DNA from: Saccharomycopsis fibuligera x Saccharomycopsis cf. fibuligera
Taxonomy: Eukaryota; Ascomycota; Saccharomycetes; Ascoideales; Saccharomycopsidaceae
NCBI GenBank assembly: GCA_001936135.1
Contig: CP012818.1
Span: forward strand, 620,001 to 684,000
Reading direction: 5' to 3'
DNA length: 64,000 bases
The position numbers and the translations under genes are program-made. The notes under the pieces are model-generated. The model was not told where the DNA came from, did no database searches, and saw nothing but the letters and a program-made list of their open reading frames with translations. Below, piece after piece: positions 11,162 through 20,984 of this stretch. Positions within the stretch are counted from its first letter, which is position 1. Every line of letters begins with the position of its first letter.

Positions 11162-12763
11162 GTGACATTGCTGCTGTTTCACATCCACCTAGATCAGCAG
11201 CAGTTGATGAATATTTGTTCACTAAGCTTGGTAGTAGTATTAGACTTACGGGTGAAGGTGAATTTTCTTTGGTTTTTGAATGTGACTATAAAAACTTTAA
11301 GTATGCTATCAAAAGAAGCAAAAAACCGGTCAAGATAAGAAAAAATAGAAACAAGTACCAAAAGAATAGGGAGTCTGCAATTATGTTTAGCAATGATATT
11401 GATAAGGAGTTTGTTTTTAAAGTTGTTGGCGAAAACCCGGAGTATATCAATTTTAACCCTGATGAGGAAATTGAAATTTTCAATACGCTAAAGAGAAATG
11501 CTAGAAAATTTACTGGTTCAGAGTATTTGGTCAATTATATTTCAAATTTCACTTATCAAAGCTACAATTACATCATTACTGAATATTGTGAGAATGGCTC
11601 CTTGGATAAGTTTTTGCTCAAAAACTCTGAACAACGATTGGATGAATTCAGGGTCTGGAAAATCGTCACTGAAATTTTGTTTGGCTTGAATTTTTTGCAT
11701 GAAAATGGGATTTTGCATTTAGATTTGAAACCTGCGAACATCTTTATCAATTTTGAAGGTTCATTGAAAATTGGTGATTTCGGCTTATCTACCAAATTAG
11801 AAAACATTAAAAACAAAAGCTCTTCTATTTTTGACTCATCGACTGAAAAACAAAGAGAGTCAAAAATTTTTTCTAGCTATTACACTAATACTAGCAGTTC
11901 AGGTAAAGATGTCAGTCCTGATAGTAGTTTTGATTACAATGCCAGCTTAACTATGGAGAAGGAAGGCGATAGAGAGTATATTGCCCCAGAAATTTTGCTA
12001 AAGTCAAGTTATAGCCCTTCAGCAGATATTTTCTCTTTAGGTTTGATTACGGTGGAAATAGCAGCAAATATTTATTTGCCAGACAACGGTATAAGCTGGC
12101 AGAAACTTAGATCTGGTGATTTGAGCGATGCTGGAAGGTTGTCCTTCAGAGATTTAGCTATTGAAAGTGGCATGAAACAAAACAATCTGCACCATGCTGC
12201 TTCAGAATCTTTGACTTCAAATTATACAGCTTCAACTTCAACAAGTAATACAAACAATAATTCGTCAATAAGCAAAAACTATTCCAATTTAACTAGTGAT
12301 ACTAGCACTAACATGCTCAACGTACCTTTTGTCAGTGATCATCAAAGCGGAATATTACCTAACCCTGGAGGTTTTAATAATGCCAATGGCATCAATAAGG
12401 ATCCTGAAACTCATACTACTTTCTTGAGAGATGGGCAAACATTGGACTTGATGGTACATTGGATGATTGAACCAAATCCAAGAAATAGACCTACAGCCAG
12501 TGAACTCATCAATTTGAAAGAATTACAGTATATTGAATTGAAAAGAAAAGCAGGTGCTATAATTTATGAAGGTGAATATGGGCCAATTATTAACATGGAA
12601 GAGCCAGTAGGGCTCGAGGAAGAGGATGAAGAAGGTGATTACGCTTTCAACCATAACGATTCCTATGAATTTATAACACAGTCAGTTACTAATGAATCCT
12701 CCAAAAGCAATTCCACCTTGATCAGCGATAATGTTAGTGTTATCGACATTCATGATAATAATA

Positions 12764-12796
<33 letters not shown>

Positions 12797-12987
12797 ATAA
12801 TAATAACCACCAAGCTTTTTTGAAAGGCTATAAAAATAACAAGAAGCACGAAATTAGAAGTACTGTTAGAGAGTATTTGAGTACTTTCCGCTCAGTTAAA
12901 GATTGCTATTACTTGAATAAATTTAAGAATGATGATAATAATGAATTGACATATGAGAACATTTCATATAACGATAGCATGAATTAG
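11158..12987 (+). CDS. SWE1: Swe1 (Wee1 kinase), C-terminal kinase domain
   Basis: Catalytic half of Swe1, the kinase that holds Cdk1 inactive by tyrosine phosphorylation in the morphogenesis checkpoint. Visible motifs: glycine loop GEGEFS near 11251; Wee1-specific catalytic loop HLDLKPANI with the catalytic Asp at 11722-11724; GDFGLS with the DFG Asp at 11776-11778; REYIAPEIL; and the Wee1 signature LPDNGISWQKLRSGDLSD. A Ser/Asn-rich insert (about 12160-12420) interrupts the C-lobe, and a short Asn tract lies near 12757-12808. The frame has no ATG of its own at its left edge (11158 is GTG); it is the continuation of the 8087 frame. Family certain; the break between the two frames may be a sequence error or a real mutation. 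Confidence 0.88.
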
Positions 12988-13676
12988 ATAATAGGTAGTT
13001 TTTGTTTATTCAAGAGTACATTCACTATAAATCAACTAAGGTTATTCGTTAAAAAATCATAATTGTATTTTTCGAAACACAAATTGATTTTTTCAATTGA
13101 TTTTTCTCTTCATTCCGGTACATCTCTTAGAACTAGCATACATCACGAACTTTAATTTTTTTTTTCTTTTTTTTAATTCTCTAGTTTTCATTTATCCTTT
13201 TTTTCTTCGGTTTACGGTTTTATGCTTCTCTTCAGTTCATTTTTGTGACGGTTTTTACACTTATACATTTTTTACATTGTCTATAATATTTGGCATACAT
13301 TTACTATCAGATTTTTATAGTGTTTTCTCTCTTTCCACAACCACTTTTCATTCTAAGCAAGTTCAAAGCCTTTGAATGATATCTTTATTTATGGGTATTA
13401 TGATTAAAATGTTGTATGATTTACCTTTCTTACTGTAAGGTTAATAAGAATAATATATAATTGAAACGAAGAAAGAGACTTCTATAAGGAGTGTGCTTGC
13501 AAGTGGCGTTCCAAAACAATGATTATGTAATCAATAGCTAAGAAAAAAAAAATGAAATTACGAATAAAAAAAAGAGGAGATGCATGCTTCTCTTATGGTG
13601 TATTCCAGACAGTCTAAAATAACTGCTACTACACAATATTATCTTAAATCATACCTGCTTATTACTTGCATCGATT
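12988..13676. other. SWE1-CLF1 intergenic region
   Basis: T-rich, then A-rich sequence with no supported gene. It should hold the SWE1 terminator and CLF1 promoter. Open stretches such as 13097-13375 are Phe/Leu-rich readings of T-rich DNA. Confidence 0.6.
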
Positions 13677-15749
13677 ATGTTGACAGAAGCAACCAAAAAC
13701 AGGGAGCCTGCGCCAGTACAAGTCACTGCAGAATCTATATTGCAAGAAGCCTTTCAAAGTCAAGCTACGCCACTAGACGAAGACCAACTTGATAGCAAAA
13801 TCGCAGATTTAGAAGAATCTAAAGAATATCAAGCAAGAAAACGAACAGAATTTGAAAAAGCCCTTAGAAAAGATTACAAAAACACTAGAGCATGGCTCAA
13901 TTATGCTACTTTTGAATATTCGCAACATGAGATGGCTCGCGTGAGGTCAATTTTTGAAAGAGCTTTGGATCACAATAAGGAAAATGTTCAACTTTGGGTA
14001 CGGTATGCTGATTTAGAAATCAAAAATCACAGCATAAATCATGCAAGAAATCTTTTAGAAAGAGCTACAAGAATTCTTCCTTATGCTGATAAAGTATGGT
14101 TTTATTATGTGCAGTTGGAAGAATCACTTAGCAATATAAAGGGAGTCAGGAGCATTTTTCAAAGATGGCTAATCTATGAGCCTCACACGAATGTTTATGA
14201 CGCGTACATTAATTTTGAAAAGAGATACAATAATCTTTCGCAGGTAAGAGATGTGTTTGCTGCATATGTTGTGGTACATCCGCAGAGCACAACATGGATC
14301 AAATGGATTAATTTTGAGGAGAAATACGGGGACAATAAGACCATAAGAGATATATTCACGCTTGCGGTAGATACTTTGTTTCAAATTGATAAGAAGGAAA
14401 GCATTGAAGACATTTTGATAAAATGGATCAATTTTGAAGCAACCGAAAAAGAGCTAGAGCGCAGCAGAGCTTTATTCAAATTTGGTTTACATAAGTTACC
14501 AAAATCTTTGTCACGAAAGTTATTTGAAAACTATGTGATATTTGAGAAAAAGTATGGTGACCCGAGTGGTATGAATTTGGTTTTATTGAGCAAAAGAAAA
14601 GAAGCTTACGAACAAGATTTGCAAAGAGACCCTCATGACTATGATCTCTGGTGGAACTACTTAACTTTAATGACAGAGTCTTTAGGCAGCAACAAGCTCG
14701 AACTTGCCAATCATTTTGGAAAAGCAATAGAAAATCAGCCACAAGATAATTCAAACAAATCAGTACAATGGAAGAAATACATCACACTATGGATGCGGTA
14801 TCTTTTTTTTTTAGAACTAGAGCTTAAAGATATTGATAAAACCAGAGATGCTTACAAACGAGTGATCAGCATAATACCGCACAAGTCCTTCACATTTAGC
14901 AAAATATGGATAAACTACGCAAAGTTCGAAATAAGGCAGCATAATTTGATGCAAGCAAGAAAAATTTTGGGACAGTCACTTGGGATGTGTGGCAAACCAA
15001 AGACATTCAAGTACTATATAAATTTGGAAATGTCGTTGAAAGAAATGGATAGGGTGAGAAAGTTGTATGAGAATTTCTTGATACAATTCCCACAGCGAGT
15101 AGTGACTTGGCTAGAATATGCAAAATTGGAGACAAATCTTGGTGATTATGAAAGAGCTACCGGAATCTATGAAGTTGCTATTGAGGAGCCTTTCATCAAT
15201 AATAATTTGATTGTTTGGTACAAATACATTAATTTTCTTGTTGATGAGTTGAATGACTATGAGAAGGCCAGGGCAGTCTTTGCAAAAGTGTTAAGTATTA
15301 ATAAGCAAAATGTTAAGATATGGATCAAATGGGCACTTTTTGAAGTAGCAGCACCAAGTGAGGATCAACTTCATCAAATTCACCAACAAATGGAGAATGA
15401 AAACGATGATGAGAAAGAAGAAATCGAAGTAACAGTCACAGAGGAGTCTATTAGAAAGGCTCGAAAGGTTTTCGAAGATGGTTTGGTTTATTTCAAGAAT
15501 GAAAATTTGGTAGATGAACGGGTTCTTTTTTTTGAAGCATACAAGCAGTTCGAAGAAATATACGGAACACCAGAAACTGTGGAGACGATTACACGGAGAC
15601 TTCCAACGATGTTAAAGAAAACTAATTTAGCAGTTGGAGAAGATGAAGAAGAAGTTGAATATAAATTCCCTGATGATGAGGAAAAGAACGCGAAGATGTT
15701 GAAGTTCTTGCAGAATGCAAGAAAGTGGAAGTCAAGCAAAAAGGATTAG
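13677..15749 (+). CDS. CLF1: Clf1/Syf3 (crooked neck), splicing factor
   Basis: 690 residues, close to the S. cerevisiae length of 687. Clf1 is a nuclear scaffold of the Prp19-associated complex, needed for spliceosome activation and for assembly of the tri-snRNP. The protein is built almost wholly of HAT (half-a-TPR) repeats, seen as recurring W-x-x-Y/F-A-x-x-E units such as TRAWLNYATFEY, LWVRYADLE and TTWIKWINFEEKYG. The N-terminus (NREPAPVQVTAESILQEA) is the conserved Clf1/crooked-neck start. The C-terminal tail is acidic then Lys-rich. The ATG at 13677 is chosen because it precedes the conserved N-terminus by a few residues. It faces MSL5 tail to tail. Confidence 0.95.
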   Translation: MLTEATKNREPAPVQVTAESILQEAFQSQATPLDEDQLDSKIADLEESKEYQARKRTEFEKALRKDYKNTRAWLNYATFEYSQHEMARVRSIFERALDHNKENVQLWVRYADLEIKNHSINHARNLLERATRILPYADKVWFYYVQLEESLSNIKGVRSIFQRWLIYEPHTNVYDAYINFEKRYNNLSQVRDVFAAYVVVHPQSTTWIKWINFEEKYGDNKTIRDIFTLAVDTLFQIDKKESIEDILIKWINFEATEKELERSRALFKFGLHKLPKSLSRKLFENYVIFEKKYGDPSGMNLVLLSKRKEAYEQDLQRDPHDYDLWWNYLTLMTESLGSNKLELANHFGKAIENQPQDNSNKSVQWKKYITLWMRYLFFLELELKDIDKTRDAYKRVISIIPHKSFTFSKIWINYAKFEIRQHNLMQARKILGQSLGMCGKPKTFKYYINLEMSLKEMDRVRKLYENFLIQFPQRVVTWLEYAKLETNLGDYERATGIYEVAIEEPFINNNLIVWYKYINFLVDELNDYEKARAVFAKVLSINKQNVKIWIKWALFEVAAPSEDQLHQIHQQMENENDDEKEEIEVTVTEESIRKARKVFEDGLVYFKNENLVDERVLFFEAYKQFEEIYGTPETVETITRRLPTMLKKTNLAVGEDEEEVEYKFPDDEEKNAKMLKFLQNARKWKSSKKD

Positions 15750-16002
15750 GTATCAATTTATTGAGAATGAAGGCGAAATCGAATTTCATGTTTGTACTCG
15801 TATTATCACTGCATTTTCAATTTCAGGTATTGTGAGGCGGTGGGAAAAAAAAGTCGTAAAACATATTTTTAAAATCTAGTAGCTAAACATACACAACATA
15901 AGAAAAGCAAAGCGTGCTTCAAATAAAAATAAGAGAAATTCTAAATATACAGAGATACACTATATAATAGGAAAACAGCCACTATTGGTGATGTCTAGAA
16001 AG

Positions 16003-17769
16003 TTAGTATGTAGGAGGAGGAGGAGGTGGTGGTGGTGGTGATGACACATCGTCATTTAAACCAGGAGGTGCAACAGGAAAATGAATGTCTATCATTGGTG
16101 GAGGTGGAGGTGGTGGGGGAGGAAGAGCGCCATCATCAGCAGCAGCGATAAAAGGCGCACTGTCAGATAATGGGGGTGGTGGTGGTGGAGGCGGTAAATC
16201 ACCGAGGCCTGGAGGTGGAGCATCTGGCAGAGACATCATTCCTGGAGGTGGAGTGAGACCAACCCCTGGAGGCGAAATTATTGGAGGAGTTTGAGAAGTG
16301 CCTTTTGCATTATGTAGATGGTTTTGATTAGCAGTGCCGGTGTAAACATTTCTCTCGCCTCGCTGTGATGGATAGTAAATGTTACTACTATTACTGTTAT
16401 TTAAATATCTATTGTTGTTGTAGCCGTTGTGGTTATTGTTGTAACTATTATTACTGTAACTGTTATTATTGTAACTATCATTATTGTAGTTGACTTGTTG
16501 GTAATTCTTGTTTACATAGGAATCGCCGCTTAGTGGTCCGCGAGAATCACCGACTGTTGCCCCGTTATTGTTGTACCTGTTATTATGAGCGTCATAATCA
16601 CTGTATTGTGCTCCAACATTTCTCTTTTTAAAAGGTGGGTAAGGAGAATCGTCTAGATTTGATGGCCGTTGGTATTGTTGCTGTGAAAGCTGTTGTAGAT
16701 GCTGTGGTTGGCCACTTTCAATACTAGCAATCGGTACCCCGTCACTAACACTTATATCACCACCATTTAAATCCTTCAACATTTGCTGGTACTCCTGATC
16801 AGCACTGTTTAGTAGATTATTGGCCTGTGGAAAGTTACCATTTCCAGGCATGTTTTGTTGCCCTCTCTGTTTACAATCCCTGGCAAAATGACCCGCGTTA
16901 CCACATATTCTGCAAACAACTGTCTCGAGATATTGTTTTTTCTTTGGACAATCATATCTTTTATGACCTAACTCACCACAGTTAGGGCACGGTCTTTCTT
17001 CGTACTCTCTTAAAGTACCATTAATGGCCGCCAATTCTCTCAACTGACCTCTTTTCAAATCATTTTGGCCTTCTGGGGTAAATGCCGCCTTGTCAATTAC
17101 CATTTTACATTGCGCAATACCTTTTTTCAACTTGGTTTCATCTTCAGCTGTCACTAAACAGTGTAAATCATCGTCTAAGTTATTCTGACGCTCATTAACA
17201 GAGCGATTTTTTCCTTCTTTGACAGAACCTTTACCTCGAATTGCAATTTTCGCGCCACTTTCTTCCTCCATTTTCCGCAATGTATTACCTCTTGGTCCAA
17301 TTAATAACCCAATAAAATTAATCTCTGGATACTCTTTAACGGGTATAAACACCTTTTCTACCAATTTTCCAGGCCTCTTGTAATCTGATGGCGGGCTATA
17401 ACCAGGAATTGCCCTAATGGCTGACTCCACGAGCAAATGCCGCTCATTTTCCAATTGTTTTCTATATAAGTATTCTGGAGTATTGATTCTTTTGCCAGTG
17501 GCGTCGTACCTTGGTGCTGGTGGTGGTCCTTTTGAAGGCGGGACATTCAAAAACTTTTCATGCCTCAACTTTTGAGAAATTTCCTCTATTCTAAAAACTA
17601 TCTGATAGGCCTCTATTTGCTCTGCAGTCAAACAGCCGATAATTCTTGTGGACATACCCATGAGATCAAGAAGATCTTGATCCTTAGAGGTAGACCATTT
17701 TTGGTTATCGGGAATGGTTATTTCGTCCAATGAGGGCGACCGGTCCCGTTTTCTAAATGAAAGTGACAT
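16003..17769 (-). CDS. MSL5: Msl5 / branchpoint-binding protein (BBP, SF1)
   Basis: 588 residues. BBP recognises the intron branchpoint sequence with its KH-QUA2 domain and bridges the U1 snRNP and Mud2. Seen in order: an N-terminal segment with an SPSLDE motif and a helix-hairpin region; a KH domain (about 137-225) with the GPRGNTL loop; two CCHC zinc knuckles (CPNCGELGHKRYDC and CRICGNAGHFARDC, about 258-300); a Gln/Asn-rich linker with tandem Tyr/Asn/Ser units; and a long polyproline tail (about 520-588) that in the family binds WW or SH3 partners. It starts at 17769 and is convergent with CLF1, another splicing factor. Confidence 0.96.
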   Translation of the reverse strand: MSLSFRKRDRSPSLDEITIPDNQKWSTSKDQDLLDLMGMSTRIIGCLTAEQIEAYQIVFRIEEISQKLRHEKFLNVPPSKGPPPAPRYDATGKRINTPEYLYRKQLENERHLLVESAIRAIPGYSPPSDYKRPGKLVEKVFIPVKEYPEINFIGLLIGPRGNTLRKMEEESGAKIAIRGKGSVKEGKNRSVNERQNNLDDDLHCLVTAEDETKLKKGIAQCKMVIDKAAFTPEGQNDLKRGQLRELAAINGTLREYEERPCPNCGELGHKRYDCPKKKQYLETVVCRICGNAGHFARDCKQRGQQNMPGNGNFPQANNLLNSADQEYQQMLKDLNGGDISVSDGVPIASIESGQPQHLQQLSQQQYQRPSNLDDSPYPPFKKRNVGAQYSDYDAHNNRYNNNGATVGDSRGPLSGDSYVNKNYQQVNYNNDSYNNNSYSNNSYNNNHNGYNNNRYLNNSNSSNIYYPSQRGERNVYTGTANQNHLHNAKGTSQTPPIISPPGVGLTPPPGMMSLPDAPPPGLGDLPPPPPPPPLSDSAPFIAAADDGALPPPPPPPPPMIDIHFPVAPPGLNDDVSSPPPPPPPPPTY

Positions 17770-18058
17770 TATGATATTAACGCTTTGCTATGTATTTAGC
17801 TCAAAGTTATCAAGAAGCGTTAGATTGTCAATGTGCTTCTCTATTACTGTTATTACTTACTGCTTATACTAGTTTTGATATTTTTCGATGCTGCTAACAG
17901 GTACCCGGATATATAACTAATGCAGAAGAGCGGGAAACGACATTTTTCATATATAACCTTCTCACTTACAAAACCTAAAAGTTGCAACTCTTTAAGAGTA
18001 AATTTAAGGTAATCATCGGCTCATGAAAAGTTAGTAACGTAAACTGGATTCATATATT

Positions 18059-18644
18059 TTATCCTCGTTTACTGGATCTCTGGCCGCTGTTCTCAATCTC
18101 CTCAAAATCAAGCTCTTCATCGAAGTCGTCATCAAAGGCATCGTTGAACTCATCTTGATCTAGTCTGGCTGTTGGTTCAGGAGGTGAAGTAGTTTGGTTG
18201 TCAAGGTTTTGAGCTGCTGCGGCAGATTTCCCCAGAGTATGTTCTTTAGCCGTAGAGATGCCTGCACCATTTTCCTTAGCTAAAGCTTTCAATATATCTG
18301 TAAGCTGCTTATTCTTTCTCGCTATCATATACATGTCTTCCGGAATAATGGTTTTGCGTTTCCCATGCTTAGCAAACGCTTGTAGATCTTCCCCAACATT
18401 GATCAACTGGTCGAAAACTAACTGTACAAGCGAAGCTAGGTACAATGGTGTCACCGTCACTCCTAAACTTTTAGTTTCCTCGTTTGCTAGTTTAGAGACT
18501 GTATGCCACACTGAAGCCTTTAGATGCTATTTATTGAACGTTAGTTATATAATTCTTGACAGAAAGAGAAAAACTGCATTGCGCTGCCGCTACTATCGAA
18601 CATACACTGACCACTTCTTCGTCTTCTTTAGAGAGTTGCCTCAT
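18059..18644 (-). CDS. MHF1: Mhf1 / CENP-S histone-fold protein (spliced)
   Basis: Joined from exon 1 (18644-18606, 39 nt, MRQLSKEDEEVVS) and exon 2 (18526-18059), giving 168 residues. Mhf1 pairs with Mhf2 (CENP-X) to stabilise the Fanconi-type helicase Mph1 at stalled forks and to join the kinetochore CENP-T-W-S-X complex. The exon 2 frame alone has no ATG before the histone fold, yet its first residues HLKASVWHTVSKLANEE match the conserved CENP-S start (LKAAVHYTV in human) exactly at the predicted junction. The core contains GEDLQAFAKHGKR and TIIPEDMYMIARK, typical of the fold. The tail is acidic (FDDDFDEELDFEE). An in-frame ATG further upstream (near 18717) would add residues; the nearer one fits family length. 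Confidence 0.85.
18527..18605 (-). other. Spliceosomal intron of MHF1 (79 nt)
   Basis: Reading the reverse strand, it opens with the canonical yeast 5' site GTATGT at 18605, has a branchpoint-like AACTAAC at 18546-18540 (one base off TACTAAC) and ends TAG at 18527. The phase is 0, and splicing joins an in-frame ATG exon to the histone-fold exon. An AG nine bases further on would also keep frame but would drop the conserved HLK. Confidence 0.8.
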
Positions 18645-19524
18645 TTCAATTGTTGCTGATGGTCTCTGAAACTTGGGAAAGATTGGTGTGTATTTACATT
18701 GCTGTTTGCGCGGCATTTTGTTTTTATTTTTTTTTCCTCCGCAATTTTGATGCCGCCTGGTCAGCGGAGATATTTGCATCATTACTGCTTATGAGATCGA
18801 AAATATCAAAAACACTATCTAACAGAACTATGTGTTGCGCAAATTTCGATGTAATTATTGTATTTGCAGTTGACCACCGTAAGCACCAACGCCTTGCATC
18901 TATATCTTTACAGAAGCCATTTGAATCGTTTTGCCGCGTATCACTGTTTGTACTTGCACATACAGGTTTTGGTGACATCAATATGTACTACTACAAAACC
19001 CCGTATGGCCAAAACACAATCTGCCCATCATTAATAATTTCAAGAACAAAAATGTTGAAATTAAGTCAATTCTCTCGATAACATTTTTAGCAGTGACGAC
19101 ACGGGATTACTGCGAAAAATCATCAGCAAAATTGTATAAATTTTGTACTGACTCAGTCGTCTATATATTGTTAGCCTGGCTCTTCACAAAACTTGCTTAA
19201 AGTGCCTATTTTCAACGAGGTTAAATAGGAAAAAATGCGATCTTTTATTTAGCCTTTTTTTTTTTTTTTTTTTTATTTGCTTAGCATCGGAGCCTCTTTT
19301 TATAACTATTTTGTTTTACCTTTCTGTTATAGCTCCAATTTGGGTAGAGACAAAATGCGGACATGTTGAAAAAGCTTGTATAACGATTGCACCGTTAAAG
19401 GTGAACGTAAATTCAACTTACCAGAGGTAAAGCCACTTTGGTGATTCTTACTGGCCATGTTCACATACTAACGCGCTACAAAATCCTTCTCTAGCACAAT
19501 ACCCACAGCATGTGTTCGGGTAAC
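18645..19524. other. MHF1-REX4 divergent intergenic region
   Basis: Carries both promoters. Open stretches exist on both strands (18650-19081 forward, 18724-18981 reverse) but neither shows a recognisable domain. There is a T run near 19258-19275. I see no RNA gene. Confidence 0.5.
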
Positions 19525-19532
19525 GCGATGAG
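19525..19532 (+). promoter_or_regulatory. PAC motif (GCGATGAG) before REX4
   Basis: A perfect GCGATGAG followed by ATGAAAC and an ATTTTTTTTA run, 115-122 bp before the REX4 start. PAC (bound by Dot6/Tod6-type factors) with a nearby AT-rich RRPE-like element marks ribosome-biogenesis promoters in yeasts, which fits the gene. Confidence 0.7.
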
Positions 19533-19646
19533 ATGAAACAATTTTTTTTATTCTCTGCAGATGCAGTTTGAGAGAATAGCAGAACAGATAGATGTTCTCT
19601 ATGGCAAATTATTGTTTTCAATAAATCAAACTCAGTCACCTAAGCC

Positions 19647-20600
19647 ATGAATATTTCATCAAACTGGCTTGCTCTCCAAAGCAAGGCCAAAAAAGACACA
19701 GCAAAACCCAAAGCTGTTAAAGACACAGACGCCAAGGTGAAAAAGCCTGCTAAGAAGACTATCTCAAAAAAGAGCGTATTGAAAGGTTCAAATGGGAAAT
19801 TAGTAACAAAAAATGGTCCATCAAAGGTAAAAAAACCAGCAGCAAAAGAACCAAAGAAACAATCAAGATCTCTTTTAGATATAGTAAAATTAGCTAAGCC
19901 GGCCCAAACATCTTTAGCCAACACAAACAGCAAAAACATAAAAAGAAAATCATTTGGAGAAATTATACAATGGGCTCAAGATCATGACGTAAACCTTGAA
20001 CAAATTCAAAATACCATAAAAGAAAGCATTGAAGCTGGCTCAGAGTTGTGTCTAGTTGACGACACACTAAAAAACAACAGTAAAAAACACGAAATTGGCA
20101 AATATGTATCCATGGATTGCGAATTTGTTGGTGTTGGTGAAGAAGGGCAAGAGTCTGCTCTAGCAAGAGTATCCATTGTCAATTACTTTGGTCATATTAT
20201 TCTTGACGAATATGTTAAACCAGCAGAAAAAGTAACCGATTTCAGAACTTGGGTTAGTGGTATAACACCGCGTCACTTGAAAGATGCAATAAGTTTCAAA
20301 GAAGCGCAACAGAAGGTCAGCGATATTTTGAAGAACAGAATTCTCGTTGGCCATGCTGTGCATCATGATTTGGAGTCATTGTTTTTGTCCCATCCAAAAT
20401 CAGATATAAGAGATACATCAAAACATTTACCATACAGACAATTATCTAAGGGAAAGACTCCAAGTCTTAAGAAATTGGCCAAAGAGGTGCTTAATATTAA
20501 TATTCAAGGAGCTCAGCATTCTTCAGTGGAGGATTCTAGGGCTACCATGTTGTTGTACAGATTGCAGCGTAAAGAGTTCGAAAAAGTACACAGGAAGTAG
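19647..20600 (+). CDS. REX4: Rex4, DEDDh RNA exonuclease in rRNA processing
   Basis: 317 residues. Rex4 is a putative nucleolar 3'-5' exonuclease linked to pre-rRNA processing (ITS1). The first 100 residues are Lys-rich and probably carry nuclear/nucleolar signals. The nuclease domain begins near residue 155 with Exo [10 protein letters not shown] (Asp157, Glu159). It continues through [15 protein letters not shown] and the family motif TWVSGI, Exo [14 protein letters not shown] (about 233) and Exo [14 protein letters not shown] (about 290), which supplies the DEDDh His and Asp. The start is the first ATG of the frame. It converges on IRA2. Confidence 0.94.
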   Translation: MNISSNWLALQSKAKKDTAKPKAVKDTDAKVKKPAKKTISKKSVLKGSNGKLVTKNGPSKVKKPAAKEPKKQSRSLLDIVKLAKPAQTSLANTNSKNIKRKSFGEIIQWAQDHDVNLEQIQNTIKESIEAGSELCLVDDTLKNNSKKHEIGKYVSMDCEFVGVGEEGQESALARVSIVNYFGHIILDEYVKPAEKVTDFRTWVSGITPRHLKDAISFKEAQQKVSDILKNRILVGHAVHHDLESLFLSHPKSDIRDTSKHLPYRQLSKGKTPSLKKLAKEVLNINIQGAQHSSVEDSRATMLLYRLQRKEFEKVHRK

Positions 20601-20984
20601 TGCTCATGAAGTAAAGCTTATGAATTTTTGTTTTCCTATTTTTGGATAAGTCATTAAAAATTTATTCTGTAACCTTATTTTGTAATCTTAGAGTTAACTT
20701 TTGAGAAGTTTCTGTTAGTTTTTTATTTACTTTATTTTCCTTTTTGCATTTGCATAATAATAAAAGTCGTTATAGTCGTTAAAACGTAATTTTACAATAG
20801 AAATACTATTGTAGTAAGACAAAAGAAATAAAAACAGAAAAAACGGGAAGAAAATCAACCAACGAGTCAGCCAACTAACCAACCAACAAGCCAACCAATA
20901 ACAAACTAAAAGCAAAACAAACAGACAAAAAACTAGAAGTTAATAAAATAGAATTAATACTCGTTTAAAAATTATAATACAGAA
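20601..20984. other. REX4-IRA2 convergent intergenic region
   Basis: AT-rich 3' UTR sequence for two converging genes. A stretch of CCAA-type units near 20858-20900 forms a short degenerate repeat. No gene seen. Confidence 0.7.

Noticed and set aside
18650-19081. Open frames on both strands between MHF1 and REX4 (18650-19081 forward, 18724-18981 reverse)
   Set aside because: They overlap each other and have no recognisable domain; the first overlaps MHF1 exon 1.
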